64,000 nt of DNA, taken from NCBI GenBank assembly GCA_965243805.1, contig OZ251577.1:1302001-1366000 (forward strand). Direction: 5' to 3'. The translations under genes were made by a program, and so were the position numbers. Positions 27,105 through 35,530 of this stretch are shown piece by piece. The stretch's first letter is position 1; every line of letters begins with the position of its first letter. Below the pieces are notes generated by a model. It saw only the letters and a program-made list of their open reading frames with translations, was not told where the DNA came from and did no database searches. The stretch comes from CATQHQ01 sp965243805 (GTDB lineage: Bacteria; Gemmatimonadota; Gemmatimonadetes; Longimicrobiales; Gaopeijiaceae).

Positions 27105-27224
27105 TCAAAGCAAGCTCGCTAAAAGGGCCTTCAGGCCGTGCCATAGGTAGACTCCGATGGCGAAGCCAGCGGCTCCAAAAAGCACACCGATGCAAGTCTT
27201 GATCTTCCTCGGTACAGATGCCAT
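27105..27224 (-). CDS. Predicted 39-residue membrane microprotein
   Basis: A short frame begins at ATG 27224, only 4 bp after the stop codon of the 213-residue membrane protein, and ends at TGA 27105. It encodes a basic N-terminus (MASVPRKIKT), one hydrophobic stretch (CIGVLFGAAGFAIGVYLW) and a C-terminus HGLKALLASLL. Such an arrangement fits a single-pass accessory subunit. The tight linkage supports translation, but no homology could be checked. Confidence 0.45.
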   Translation of the reverse strand: MASVPRKIKTCIGVLFGAAGFAIGVYLWHGLKALLASLL

Positions 27225-27228
27225 GGCG

Positions 27229-27870
27229 TCAGCGTCCCCAGTGTTCGGCTACGATGTCCGCGAAGCAGCTGATGGCTGCCGAACTAGCACTGTGGGCACT
27301 GAGTACAGATCGGAGTGCCCACTCCCAGCAAGCACCGGCATGGTGCTTGACCTCTTGCCATATGTCGACGCCGATAGCGGCGGATACTCCAGCAGCGATT
27401 CCGCGGGCAGCCCATATGATCCAAGCTGGGACAGGGCGGGGGCTTACGCAAGGATCGGCCGACGTACAGCGGTTCTGCGCGACGAGTGCCAGCGACGGCA
27501 CCTCGATACCCGCGACATCTCTCAGGGCACCAGTAGCCGGTTGCAGAAGAGGCGACGCCACTGGCAAGGTGGCTGTAGCTAACAGTGCGAAGGCTACGAT
27601 CTTTGTTGGCCTACCATGTCGTGTTCCGACGCGACTCCATGCTCCCCTAGCGATCAGGACGAGCCCGTGGACCAACGCACCAGCCAGGATCGTGCCAGAC
27701 ATGAGGATAGGGACGAGGTGGCTACCGTCCACGAGGAATGTCGTCCACGCAGCGCTGCTCCGGCCGACGCTGTCCGTCGCGACCACGATCCAGACGAGGT
27801 AAGTGAACGACGCGAGGGTGACCCACCCAAACGTCGAGCGGACGATGTTGGCGAACGGCTTCCAGGTCAT
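27229..27870 (-). CDS. Unknown multi-pass membrane protein
   Basis: The 213-residue product starts at ATG 27870 after GGAGAAAG. Hydrophobic segments occur at about residues 15-31 (GWVTLASFTYLVWIVVA), 50-72 (LVPILMSGTILAGALVHGLV), 86-103 (TKIVAFALLATATLPVA) and 148-165. Four Cys lie in the C-terminal half. I do not recognise a family. Base use is less GC-rich than that of its neighbours. It lies downstream of the sigma-factor gene on the same strand (158-bp gap) and upstream of the 39-residue membrane protein. Confidence 0.6.
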   Translation of the reverse strand: MTWKPFANIVRSTFGWVTLASFTYLVWIVVATDSVGRSSAAWTTFLVDGSHLVPILMSGTILAGALVHGLVLIARGAWSRVGTRHGRPTKIVAFALLATATLPVASPLLQPATGALRDVAGIEVPSLALVAQNRCTSADPCVSPRPVPAWIIWAARGIAAGVSAAIGVDIWQEVKHHAGACWEWALRSVLSAHSASSAAISCFADIVAEHWGR

Positions 27871-28028
27871 CTTGCTTTCTCCGTGTTGCGGGATCGCACC
27901 GGGCCGAGTCGTGATTCGACCGGCACAACGGTGGAAACTGTAACACCCATTTAACGAACGAGCCGGGAAGTCCTACTATTCGCGCTAAACTCCAGTCCGT
28001 AAGCTGGATCCGTCGTCCGCCTTCGCCG

Positions 28029-28622
28029 TTAGTCGTCCGCGTACCGTGCCAGACTCACCTTCAGGGCCTTCCGGGCCGCCGTCAGGTGATTGGCTACTGT
28101 CTGGGGCGATATGCTCATGCGATCCGCCGCTTCCTGGTACGAGCAGCCCTCGAAGTGGACGAGGACGACCGCACGGCGCCTTCGCTCCGACAGTTGTCCG
28201 ATGGCGGCCCAGACCGCTTCCCGGAGTTCCGCACGCTCCGCGGCCTCGTCCGGCGCCTCCGGCGGTGCGGGCCGAGGCCAGGACGCTAGGCAGTCGCACC
28301 GAACTCGTCGCGACCTGATGCGGTCCTTTGACAGGTTGACGGCGATGCGGCGCAGGATGGTACGGATCGGTCGTTCCGGCCGCCACTTCTGTCGGCGGGC
28401 CCAGAACCGCAGAAACGTCTCCTGAAGCACATCCTCGGCGGCCTGCCTGTTGCCGACGATCCGACGAACACCGCGGTAGACCACCAGCCGGTCCCGTTCG
28501 ATGACGATCTCCAGTGCCTTCTCGTCTCCTTGCCGGAGCCGCTTCAGGAGCTCCACATCCTCCGGTGGACATGTGGGCTTCCGACGAGCGGTGCGAGCTG
28601 CGTCGTCGGGCTGACTTGGCAT
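28029..28622 (-). CDS. ECF-type RNA polymerase sigma factor
   Basis: The 197-residue protein has region 2 (ELLKRLRQGDEKAL, AAEDVLQETFLRFW and the RTILRRIAVNLSKDRIR DNA-melting helix) and region 4 (QLSERRRRAVVLVHFEGCSY, AADRMSISPQTVANHLTAA). No C-terminal extension is present. The start ATG 28622 follows GGAGG. A cognate anti-sigma factor would be expected nearby. None is recognisable, although the membrane protein downstream (27229-27870) is a possible partner by position only. It is read divergently from the SDR gene. Confidence 0.9.
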   Translation of the reverse strand: MPSQPDDAARTARRKPTCPPEDVELLKRLRQGDEKALEIVIERDRLVVYRGVRRIVGNRQAAEDVLQETFLRFWARRQKWRPERPIRTILRRIAVNLSKDRIRSRRVRCDCLASWPRPAPPEAPDEAAERAELREAVWAAIGQLSERRRRAVVLVHFEGCSYQEAADRMSISPQTVANHLTAARKALKVSLARYADD

Positions 28623-28889
28623 CGGAACCTCCAAAAGGCGGTGGGGGGTCGCTTCTTCGTGTACCCTGCCTAACCCGCAACCGCGCCAGGGTTCCCTACC
28701 GCTTGCGTCCTGGCCTCCGCGCCAGCCCCTGGACGCCGAGCGCGTCTCGCCATGGGGCTTCAGTGTCTCCTGGCACCCTCGCCGACGCCGGGAGTCTCGA
28801 CCCGGAACAGACCCCCTTGCCACGCCCCTGAACAGCTGGTACCGTCCCGTTGTTCGAGCATGTCGTCGCTCATTCTGGGAGCCCGCCAC

Positions 28890-29663
28890 ATGAGCCGCAT
28901 AGCAGGGAAGGTCGCAGTCGTCACCGGAGCCACGGCGGGGATCGGCGCGGCGTGCGTTCGCTCGCTGGCGGAGGCCGGCGTCCGAGTGGTAGCGACCGGT
29001 CGGCGGAGCGACAGGCTCCAAGCCCTGGCCGACGAGATCGCGGAAGCCGGTGGAGAGGCTCGCCCCTATGCCCTCGACGTGCGGGACCGAGAGCAAGTCG
29101 CCGGCTTCGCGGAGTGGCTGGAGACGGAAGGACTGGCGGCCGACATCCTGGTCAACAACGCAGGGCTGGCTCGGGGGCTCGACGCCGTCCACGACGGAAA
29201 GCACGACGATTGGGACGAGATGATCGACACCAACGTCAAGGGCGTCCTGAACATGATGCGGGCTCTGCTCCCCGGAATGGTGGAGCGGGACGCGGGGCAT
29301 GTGGTCAACGTCGGCAGCATCGCGGGCTACGTGGCCTATCCCAAAGGAAACGTCTACTGTGCCACCAAGTTCGCGGTGCGAGGACTCACGGAAGGCGCCA
29401 ACCTGGACTTGGTGAACACCAAGGTCCGCATGTCCAGCGTAGACCCGGGGCTGGTGGAAACCGAGTTCTCCCTGGTGCGCTTTCGCGGCGACGCGGCTCG
29501 CGCCAGCCAAACCTACGAGGGCGTGGACGCTCTGCGGTCCGAAGACGTGGCGGACGCCGTCCGGTATGTCCTGGAGGCACCGCCCAGGGTCAACGTCCTG
29601 CACATGGTGGTGATGCCGACGGTTCAGCGCTCGCCGTTCGTGATGGGAGACCGAGAGCTGTAA
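28890..29663 (+). CDS. Short-chain dehydrogenase/reductase (YdfG-like)
   Basis: The 257-residue NADP-type SDR has VTGATAGIG (cofactor glycine motif), VATGRRSDR (an Arg-rich turn favouring NADP), LVNNAGLARG, catalytic Ser in NVGSIAG and the YxxxK pair in VYCATK. It resembles NADP-dependent 3-hydroxy-acid dehydrogenases acting on serine or threonine analogues; the substrate is inferred. ATG 28890 is preceded by GGGAG; ATG 28860 is an alternative in-frame start. The last 40 bp overlap the disrupted propeller gene on the other strand. Confidence 0.9.
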   Translation: MSRIAGKVAVVTGATAGIGAACVRSLAEAGVRVVATGRRSDRLQALADEIAEAGGEARPYALDVRDREQVAGFAEWLETEGLAADILVNNAGLARGLDAVHDGKHDDWDEMIDTNVKGVLNMMRALLPGMVERDAGHVVNVGSIAGYVAYPKGNVYCATKFAVRGLTEGANLDLVNTKVRMSSVDPGLVETEFSLVRFRGDAARASQTYEGVDALRSEDVADAVRYVLEAPPRVNVLHMVVMPTVQRSPFVMGDREL

Positions 29664-30250
29664 CGCGCCAGCGCCACGATGCGAGGGTACACGTCCCAAG
29701 CTTCGATGGTGAAGACTCTGTCCTCGCCGACGACAGCCCAGTTCGCAAAGTGCGGAAGAAACTCTGTTTCCAAGTAGGCCCCGGACCGTAAGGCAAACTT
29801 GTCCAGTATCCGCCCCTGCCTCCAATCTTCGCCTCCGAACAGTACAAACAGCGTGTCGCCGACCACGGACAACGACCGCCCCGTTTCCACAGGTCTTGCC
29901 AGCATCCACGTTCGCACGGCGTGCCCCTGACGCACCTCCCGCGCCCTTCCAAAGGGCGAGTGTTTCACGTAAGGGTAGACGCCCATCAGCTGGTTGTCCC
30001 GGAACGTCGCCCATCCGTTGCCGCTGGAGAACCCAAACACCCAGGCGTTGTCGCGCCACCGGACCAAGCTTCCTTGGTGCAACATGCGGTGAGGCTCGCC
30101 GAGATCGGCCGGTAATCCCGCGGCAATCACATCTTCACCGTCCCACAGCGCGAGAAGCGGTCCGACGACTCCGTCAGCGACCACCAGTCGCCCTCCGCGC
30201 AACGCGGCCACCGAGCTCATGTAGACAGCGCCTTCCGGTGCCCGCATCTC

Positions 30251-30255
30251 TTCAA
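30251..30255. repeat. Target-site duplication, left copy (TTCAA)
   Basis: TTCAA adjoins the left inverted repeat of the insertion sequence. The matching copy is at 32038-32042. Both lie in the propeller gene codons for Leu-Glu. Confidence 0.85.
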
Positions 30256-32037
30256 CCCGCCTTATTCACCAGAGGTGGTGTGAGGGAGGTGGCGTGCGGC
30301 GGCGAGGCCAGTAGGTTCAAGGTGTACCGCCAAGAACCGGCGACCTGCCGCTCGCAACGCCGAGGTGAAGATAGTGAGTTCCCCGTTTCGGTTCAACAAG
30401 TCGATCCGCGTCGAGGTCCGCCCGGAGAAGGTGACGGGCGACGCGGGCGTCCTGCTCGCTCGCCAGGTGCTGAGCGCCAGCGGCGTGGACCGCTGGCTGA
30501 GCGAGCGCATCGAGGACGCTCGGGACCCGCGCCGGATTCGGCATTCGACCGCCGATCTGGTGCGGACGGCGTGCCTGCTGGCGGCGCAAGGCCGGCGGGA
30601 CCACGACGACGCGACGGTGCTGCGGGACGATCCGGCGTTCCGGCTGGCGACCAGCGGGCGAGCGGGCACGACGCCGTTGGCCGAGGGGCGCGGCTTGGCG
30701 TCGCAGCCCACGCTGTCGCGGCTGACGGCGCGGCTGGCGCAGGGCCGGAACCGGGAGGTGTTGCGGGAGGGCTTGGCGCGGATGGCGGGCTGGCGGCTGC
30801 GGGCGCAGAACGGGGGGCGCCGGCTGTCGCAGATGGTGGTGGACCTGGACAGCCTGCCGATCGAGGTGCACGGCGGACAGCCGGGCAGCGAGTGGAACGG
30901 CTACTTCCACGCGACGGTGTACCATCCGCTGGTGGCGTCGGCGGCGGAGACGGGCGACTTGCTGGACGCTCGTCTGCGGAAGGGCTCGGTCCACACGGCC
31001 GACGGCGGGAAGGAGTTCGTCCTGGCGGTGCTGGACCGCGTGGAGCGGCACTGCTGCCGCAAGGCGATCGTGCGGATGGACGCGGGCTACCCGGCCGAGC
31101 CGCTGATGCGGGGGCTCGAAGAGCGGGGCACGCCGTTCGTGGCCCGGATCAAGACGAACGACGTGCTGAAGCGGATGGCCGAGCGGCCCGTGGACGAAGC
31201 GACGCTGGCGATGTGGGCCGAGCCGCCGGAGCCGGGTGCCGAGCCGCGGACGTGGGTCCACGAGCCCGAGGGCTACCGGGCCCGGTCGTGGTCGCGGGCG
31301 CGGCGCGTGGTGTGCGTGGTCAAGGAGCGGCCCGGCGACTTGTTTCCGGACCGGTTCTGGCTGATCACGTCGATGTCGCCCGACGAGATGCCCGCCGACG
31401 CGCTGCTGGACCTCTACCGGAAGCGGGGCAAGGCCGAAGGCCACATGGGCGAGCTGAAGAGCGTGGTGGACCCCGCGCTGTCGTCGTCGCTGCGGCCCAA
31501 GCGCTTCTACCGGGGCCGTCCGGTCGCGAAGCGCAGCCCGAGCGTCGACGCCTTCGCCTGCAACGAGGCGCGCCTGCTCGTCGGACTGTTCGGCTACCAG
31601 ATCATGCACGTGCTGCGCACGCTGCTGGAACGGGCCACCCAGACCGGCTGGAGCCTGCGACGGCTGCTCGAGCGCGTCCTGCGCTCGCCCGCTCGGTTCA
31701 CCGTCTCGGGACGCCGCGTGACGGCGGTCGTGGGCCGCTCCGCCCGACACTGGGCGCTGGCCGCCCGGCAGCTGGCCCTGCTGCCGGACCCCGGCGGCTA
31801 GCCGCACGAGAGAGCCGCCCGGCGCCCGCTCCCTTCTTCGATTCCCGGGGTCGCTCCGACGCACCCGTGCGTTCAGCGTGCCTCCGGCGCACTTCCAGGG
31901 CCGCCGGAACACGCCGCACGAGCGTCTCTTGCCCCCTCGCGGCCCTCAAATCGACTCCATTCCTCCACTGCCTGCGCCTCGCTGCCGCCCACACGTCCAC
32001 AAATCCGACCGAACGACGACTTCATGAATAAGGCGGG
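30256..32037 (+). mobile_element. IS1380-type insertion sequence, 1782 bp
   Basis: The element is bounded by perfect 13-bp inverted repeats, CCCGCCTTATTCA at 30256-30268 and its complement at 32025-32037. Direct TTCAA copies lie just outside at 30251-30255 and 32038-32042. It encodes one DDE transposase (30365-31801). About 236 bp of non-coding sequence follow the transposase before the right end. The intact ends, intact transposase and matching target duplications indicate a recently active copy. Confidence 0.92.
30365..31801 (+). CDS. IS1380-family transposase
   Basis: The 478-residue DDE transposase shows the family layout. It opens SSPFRFNKSIRVEV, then SQPTLSRLTARLAQG, a first catalytic Asp in MVVDLDSLPIEVHGGQ and a YHPLVA segment. 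The second Asp is in IVRMDAGYPAE and a C-terminal YRKRGKAEGHMGELK carries the Glu region. The start is GTG 30365 after CGAGG; a second in-frame GTG is at 30374. The frame is intact and the product is probably functional. Confidence 0.92.
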   Translation: MKIVSSPFRFNKSIRVEVRPEKVTGDAGVLLARQVLSASGVDRWLSERIEDARDPRRIRHSTADLVRTACLLAAQGRRDHDDATVLRDDPAFRLATSGRAGTTPLAEGRGLASQPTLSRLTARLAQGRNREVLREGLARMAGWRLRAQNGGRRLSQMVVDLDSLPIEVHGGQPGSEWNGYFHATVYHPLVASAAETGDLLDARLRKGSVHTADGGKEFVLAVLDRVERHCCRKAIVRMDAGYPAEPLMRGLEERGTPFVARIKTNDVLKRMAERPVDEATLAMWAEPPEPGAEPRTWVHEPEGYRARSWSRARRVVCVVKERPGDLFPDRFWLITSMSPDEMPADALLDLYRKRGKAEGHMGELKSVVDPALSSSLRPKRFYRGRPVAKRSPSVDAFACNEARLLVGLFGYQIMHVLRTLLERATQTGWSLRRLLERVLRSPARFTVSGRRVTAVVGRSARHWALAARQLALLPDPGG

Positions 32038-32042
32038 TTCAA
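32038..32042. repeat. Target-site duplication, right copy (TTCAA)
   Basis: This is the second copy of the 5-bp target of the insertion at 30256-32037. Confidence 0.85.
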
Positions 32043-32566
32043 GCAACCGACCGTCGGCACTCAACCGCACGACGCGCAGATTATCCGAGTCCAGCAGTAC
32101 TATCGAGCCGTCCGGCGCCACATCGATCGCCTCGACGGCCTGCAGCTCGCCCGGCCCTTCGCCTTTGGTCCCCCAGGTCCACAACAGTTCGCCGTCCTTC
32201 CCGAGCCGGTAGGCCGCCTGGTTTAGCATGTCGAAGAAGACCACGCCCTGTGCACCATCCAGGCGGGGCAGCATGGGAGCTGCCAGCAGCGTGTCTGACG
32301 GGCCGCCGAACACCCATAACGTGTCGAACGCCACCGAAGACCGAACCCGCTCCACATCGTCGGACGACGAGAACAACGACGGCGCTTCGATCAGCCTCTC
32401 CTGTGCGGCAAGGGAGCTGCCAGCAGGGTATCCAACGCAACCCAAGCAGAGAACCGCTACCGCCACCCACGCCTTCACGTCATTCCAAGCGACTCGAGAA
32501 CCGCCGCAGGTCCACCGCTTGATTGTCGTTCCGCGCACGGCTTCCTCACTTCGATCCCATTGTCTC

Positions 32567-32614
32567 GACGACCGCAGGCCCATCATGCGTGGGACGACCG
32601 CAAGCCCATCATGC
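32567..32614. repeat. Direct repeat pair in a divergent promoter region
   Basis: A 22-bp sequence beginning GACGACCGCA and ending CCCATCATGC occurs at 32567-32588 and 32593-32614 with one A/G difference. It lies in the 192-bp gap between the disrupted propeller gene (minus) and the nuclease/phospholipase gene (plus), 57 bp before the latter start. It could be a paired operator for either gene. Confidence 0.7.
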
Positions 32615-32670
32615 ATGAGTTTGGAGTTAGATTGCAAGGACGGAACGGATTCCCTCGACGGAGGACGGCG

Positions 32671-33612
32671 ATGGCGACAGGCAGGCGTCCGAACGCACGG
32701 CAGCAGGCCACCAAGCGACTCGCCTCCGCAACGCTACTGGCGGCAGTGGGGCTGGGTGCCGTCGCGCCTTGGGGAGAAGCAGGCCACGAAATGGCCGCAC
32801 GGGCCGCCACCGAGGCGATTCCCGACGCGATGCCGGCGTTCTTCCGCGCCGCCGCCGACCAGCTCGTCTACCTGAACCCGGAGCCCGACCGCTGGCGGGA
32901 GCGCACTCTCCGGGAGATGGACCAAGCGTTCCAGTACGACCACTACATCGACCTGGAGAACATCCCCAGCTCGATCCTCGAGCCCGACGGCTTGGAGCCC
33001 CGGAGCCGCTTCGCCTTCCTTCGCGTGTTGTACGAAGCGAACGTCCCCCGCCCCGAGCAGTCGGTGGGCTTCCTGCCCTACCGGATTGCGGAGATGTACC
33101 AGCGCACCGTGGCGAGCTGGCGGCGTTGGCGGGCGGAGGACGACCCGACGCGGCGACGGTGGATCGAAGAGCGGATCGTGGCCGACGCCGGGATCATGGG
33201 ACACTATGTGACCGACGCCTCCCAGCCGCACCATACCACGATCCACTTCAACGGGTGGGACGAGGACACGCCGAACCCGCACGGCTACACCCGCGACAAC
33301 GGCATCCACTCCCGGTTCGAGAGCGCCTTCGTCGGAGCGCACGTGACGTTGGAGGACGTGAGGCGTCACCAGCGCCGAGACCCTCCGCCGTCGGTGGTTG
33401 GTTCGGTGCGGGAAGCAGTCTTCGAGCACATCATGGCGGCCCACAACCAGGTCGAGACCCTGTACCGGATCGAGCGGGATGTGGGGTTTGCACCCGACGC
33501 ACCGCCAGCCCAGGAGGCACGGGAGTTTGCGGCGCAGCGGCTGGCCGCCGGGGCAGACATGCTGGCGACGCTCTGGTGGTCGGCATGGCTGGAGAGTGCC
33601 TCGGAGCAGTGA
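32671..33612 (+). CDS. Exported P1-nuclease/Zn-dependent phospholipase C family protein
   Basis: The 313-residue protein starts at ATG 32671 with GGAGG 6 bp upstream. It has a signal peptide followed by APWGEAGHEMAARAA, where the mature N-terminal Trp and the GH pair match the zinc-binding start of P1/S1 nucleases and phospholipase C. Further ligands are in QYDHYIDLEN, IMGHYVTDASQPHHTT and an HFNGWDEDTPNPHGY segment. Members cleave phosphodiester bonds with three zinc ions outside the cytoplasm. Nuclease and phospholipase cannot be separated from sequence alone. Its TGA overlaps the GTG of the next gene. Confidence 0.8.
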   Translation: MATGRRPNARQQATKRLASATLLAAVGLGAVAPWGEAGHEMAARAATEAIPDAMPAFFRAAADQLVYLNPEPDRWRERTLREMDQAFQYDHYIDLENIPSSILEPDGLEPRSRFAFLRVLYEANVPRPEQSVGFLPYRIAEMYQRTVASWRRWRAEDDPTRRRWIEERIVADAGIMGHYVTDASQPHHTTIHFNGWDEDTPNPHGYTRDNGIHSRFESAFVGAHVTLEDVRRHQRRDPPPSVVGSVREAVFEHIMAAHNQVETLYRIERDVGFAPDAPPAQEAREFAAQRLAAGADMLATLWWSAWLESASEQ

Positions 33613-34394
33613 CGCAAGCGGGGACCTGCGACAGCCGTGTCGCGGGGATCGTGGCGGCTGCAGGCTCGTCCACGCGCATGGGACACCGCAACAAGCTGCT
33701 GCTGGAGGTCGAGGGCGAAGCCATGGTCAGGCGCGTCGTCTCGGTCGCGCTGCAAGGGGGACTGGACCCGGTGGTCGTGGTGACAGGTCACGACCGGGAA
33801 GGGGTCGAGGGAGTGCTGGCAGACCTGCCCTGCGATCTCGTTCACAACCCGAACCACGCCGAGGGGCTGCACACGTCGGTCGCCGTCGGGACGGTCCACC
33901 TGCTCCGCCCGTTCAGCCGCCCGTCCAACCGCGAGCCCAACCGCAGGCCCGACCGCGAGCCCAACCGTATTGCCGACCCCCGGACCCAGCCGACGGCAGT
34001 TGTGGTGCTGCTGGCCGACATGCCCTTCACGACCCCGGAGATGCTTCGCGCTACCGTCGCCCGCCACCGCCAAACGGAGGCGCTGGCGGTGGCATCCCGC
34101 TACGCCGATCGACAGACCGCCCCGCCCGTGCTGTACGACCGCCGCCTCTTCGGCGAACTGGCCGCCCTGGACGCCGGCGGGGGCCGCGCCCTGCTACAAC
34201 TTCATCGCGCCCACGTCGTCCATCTCGAGTGGCCCGCCGAAGCGGCGTGGGACGTGGACAGTCCCCAGGACTACGAACTGGTGTGCGCGAGAGCGGGACG
34301 GGTAGCCCCTACCAGCACTGGCGCTACTAGCACTGCTACTAGCACTAGCACTAGCACTAGCACTAGCGGAGCACCGGCGTCGCGAACGCGATAG
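33609..34394 (+). CDS. MocA-like nucleotidyltransferase
   Basis: The 261-residue protein begins at GTG 33609, overlapping the upstream stop (GTGA). It has the NTP-transferase motif AGIVAAAGSSTRMGHRNKLL, LVHNPNHAEGLHTSV and the metal site VVLLADMPFTTPEM, as in molybdenum-cofactor cytidylyl- or guanylyltransferases. A 30-residue Arg/Pro/Asn-rich insertion (around SRPSNREPNRRPD) interrupts the domain. The C-terminus is a Ser-Thr repeat coded by an ACTAGC microsatellite, probably not functional. No molybdoenzyme gene is adjacent, so the exact nucleotide role is inferred. Confidence 0.78.
   Translation: MTQAGTCDSRVAGIVAAAGSSTRMGHRNKLLLEVEGEAMVRRVVSVALQGGLDPVVVVTGHDREGVEGVLADLPCDLVHNPNHAEGLHTSVAVGTVHLLRPFSRPSNREPNRRPDREPNRIADPRTQPTAVVVLLADMPFTTPEMLRATVARHRQTEALAVASRYADRQTAPPVLYDRRLFGELAALDAGGGRALLQLHRAHVVHLEWPAEAAWDVDSPQDYELVCARAGRVAPTSTGATSTATSTSTSTSTSGAPASRTR
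34338..34367. repeat. ACTAGC microsatellite across two convergent gene ends
   Basis: Five exact ACTAGC units end in the shared 32-bp overlap of the MocA-like gene (plus) and a propeller lipoprotein gene (minus). The minus-strand stop codon (34365-34363) lies in the last unit, and the array codes for Ser-Thr pairs on the plus strand. Six-base slippage keeps both frames. Confidence 0.93.
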
Positions 34395-35445
34395 ACGCAC
34401 GGTACCAGTCCACAACCCTGCTGGGAGATGGGCCAGCCCGCTCCGCAACCACCACGAGCGTCGAGCCCCGCACGTCGAACCCCATCAGGCGGTCGCGCAC
34501 CCGCACGGTCCCGACGTACTCTCGGTCGGCATAGACGTCCAAGTACGAATACTCGTCGCGGTCCCGGTTCGTGGCAATCCAGAGCCTTCCTTCCCCGTCC
34601 ACGGCCGCATTGCTTCTGTACCAGTGCTTCGGACGGCCCCGATACTCCGCCACCTGGGAGCTGGGCGGTTCGCTGCCAAACAACGTCCGCAACCCGGCGA
34701 CGTACTGATCCACATCCCGCTCGCCCGGCATTTCTTCGGCGTACGTTGGCGTTGGCACCAGGATCGGAGCATCGTCGTCCCTGTCCGCGAAGAAGGCCAT
34801 TTTCCGTCCATCGCAGACGGAGAACGCCATGCCGCCGCCGGGGATGGGCGTGCCGGGGTAGAGGTCCGCTTCTTGTTCGCAATCCGATCCGGCTAGGCTT
34901 CCAGGGTAGCGTCGTTCCCACGTCACATTCCCGTCGTGCAGCTCCAGCTCCAGGTGGTAGTACTGAGGACCTGAAATCAAGACGGCGATGCGATACCCCA
35001 CCACGGTTGAAGCGAGCGGCGCCGTGGGCGTGAAGATGCTGGGCACGCGCGTCTCGGCTACGCGCAGTTGCGAACCCACGGGCTCGAAGACTTGAAGTCG
35101 CCTTAAGTCGAAGTCCACCACTCCCACAGCACCGTCGGAACTGCCGACGACCTTGGAGAGTGCGCAAAACTCGCCCGGTCCGTCGCCCTGGCGACCGAAG
35201 GCGCGTGACGACGCATCACTCTGGCCAGTGCAGAACACCCGTGCTTCATACGAGTCGATCACGCAGGCGGTGGCTTCGTCGGTCAAGGCCACTTGGTTGT
35301 TTCGGCTGAGCGGAACCGGAACCGACGCGAAAGGCGTCAGCGGGACGATCTGGTCCTGCTCCGCCGGTTCGCCACACGCGGACACCAAGACGGCCGCCGC
35401 GCCTGCCAACGCGATGGAACGTCGCGCGGAATGCGAGACCGTCAC
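34363..35445 (-). CDS. Six-bladed beta-propeller lipoprotein
   Basis: The 360-residue form starts at GTG 35445; an ATG at 35502 in frame is an alternative. The leader ends in the lipobox LVSACG. The mature protein has the GDGPGE motif (FGRQGDGPGEFCALS), blade strands such as GAVGVVDFDLRRLQVFEP and a closing DGEGRLWIATNRD. Five Cys suggest disulfides in the periplasm. It is paralogous to the genes at 25660 and 29624-32478. It is read divergently from the S9 peptidase and converges on the MocA-like gene with a 32-bp overlap. Confidence 0.78.
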   Translation of the reverse strand: MTVSHSARRSIALAGAAAVLVSACGEPAEQDQIVPLTPFASVPVPLSRNNQVALTDEATACVIDSYEARVFCTGQSDASSRAFGRQGDGPGEFCALSKVVGSSDGAVGVVDFDLRRLQVFEPVGSQLRVAETRVPSIFTPTAPLASTVVGYRIAVLISGPQYYHLELELHDGNVTWERRYPGSLAGSDCEQEADLYPGTPIPGGGMAFSVCDGRKMAFFADRDDDAPILVPTPTYAEEMPGERDVDQYVAGLRTLFGSEPPSSQVAEYRGRPKHWYRSNAAVDGEGRLWIATNRDRDEYSYLDVYADREYVGTVRVRDRLMGFDVRGSTLVVVAERAGPSPSRVVDWYRASIAFATPVLR

Positions 35446-35530
35446 GCACTCTTGCCCAAGCCGTAGCGGCGGTCCCACTCTGTCGAGTACGCCGTCGTCC
35501 ATCCCGCCCCTCAAAGTGGAGGTGCTGTCC

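Larger units (their letters stand above)
29624..32478 (-). pseudogene. Six-bladed beta-propeller lipoprotein gene split by an IS element
   Basis: The 5' part (GTG 32478 to 32038) encodes a signal or lipoprotein leader (VAVAVLCLGC) and the GEGPGE motif (TKGEGPGELQAVEA), ending in ADGRLLE. The 3' part (30255 to 29624) resumes with EMRAPEGAVYMSS and ends in SPITNGER. Removing 30256-32037 and one TTCAA copy restores a single in-frame protein (RLLE joined to EMRAPEG) of about 350 residues. Both halves have intact frames, so the insertion is recent. The family matches the propellers at 25660 and 34363. The truncated 5' frame would read into the element and stop at 31873. Confidence 0.88.

Noticed and set aside
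27157..27802. Plus-strand frames over the membrane-protein gene
   Set aside because: The minus frame has a strong ribosome-binding site and clear hydrophobic segments; plus frames lack both.
28029..30059. 676-codon minus frame containing the sigma factor
   Set aside because: Only the last 197 codons form a sigma factor with a ribosome-binding site at 28622; the rest is antisense to the SDR gene.
29624..32637. Treating the two propeller fragments as independent genes
   Set aside because: The target-site duplication and in-frame junction show they are halves of one gene split by an insertion sequence.
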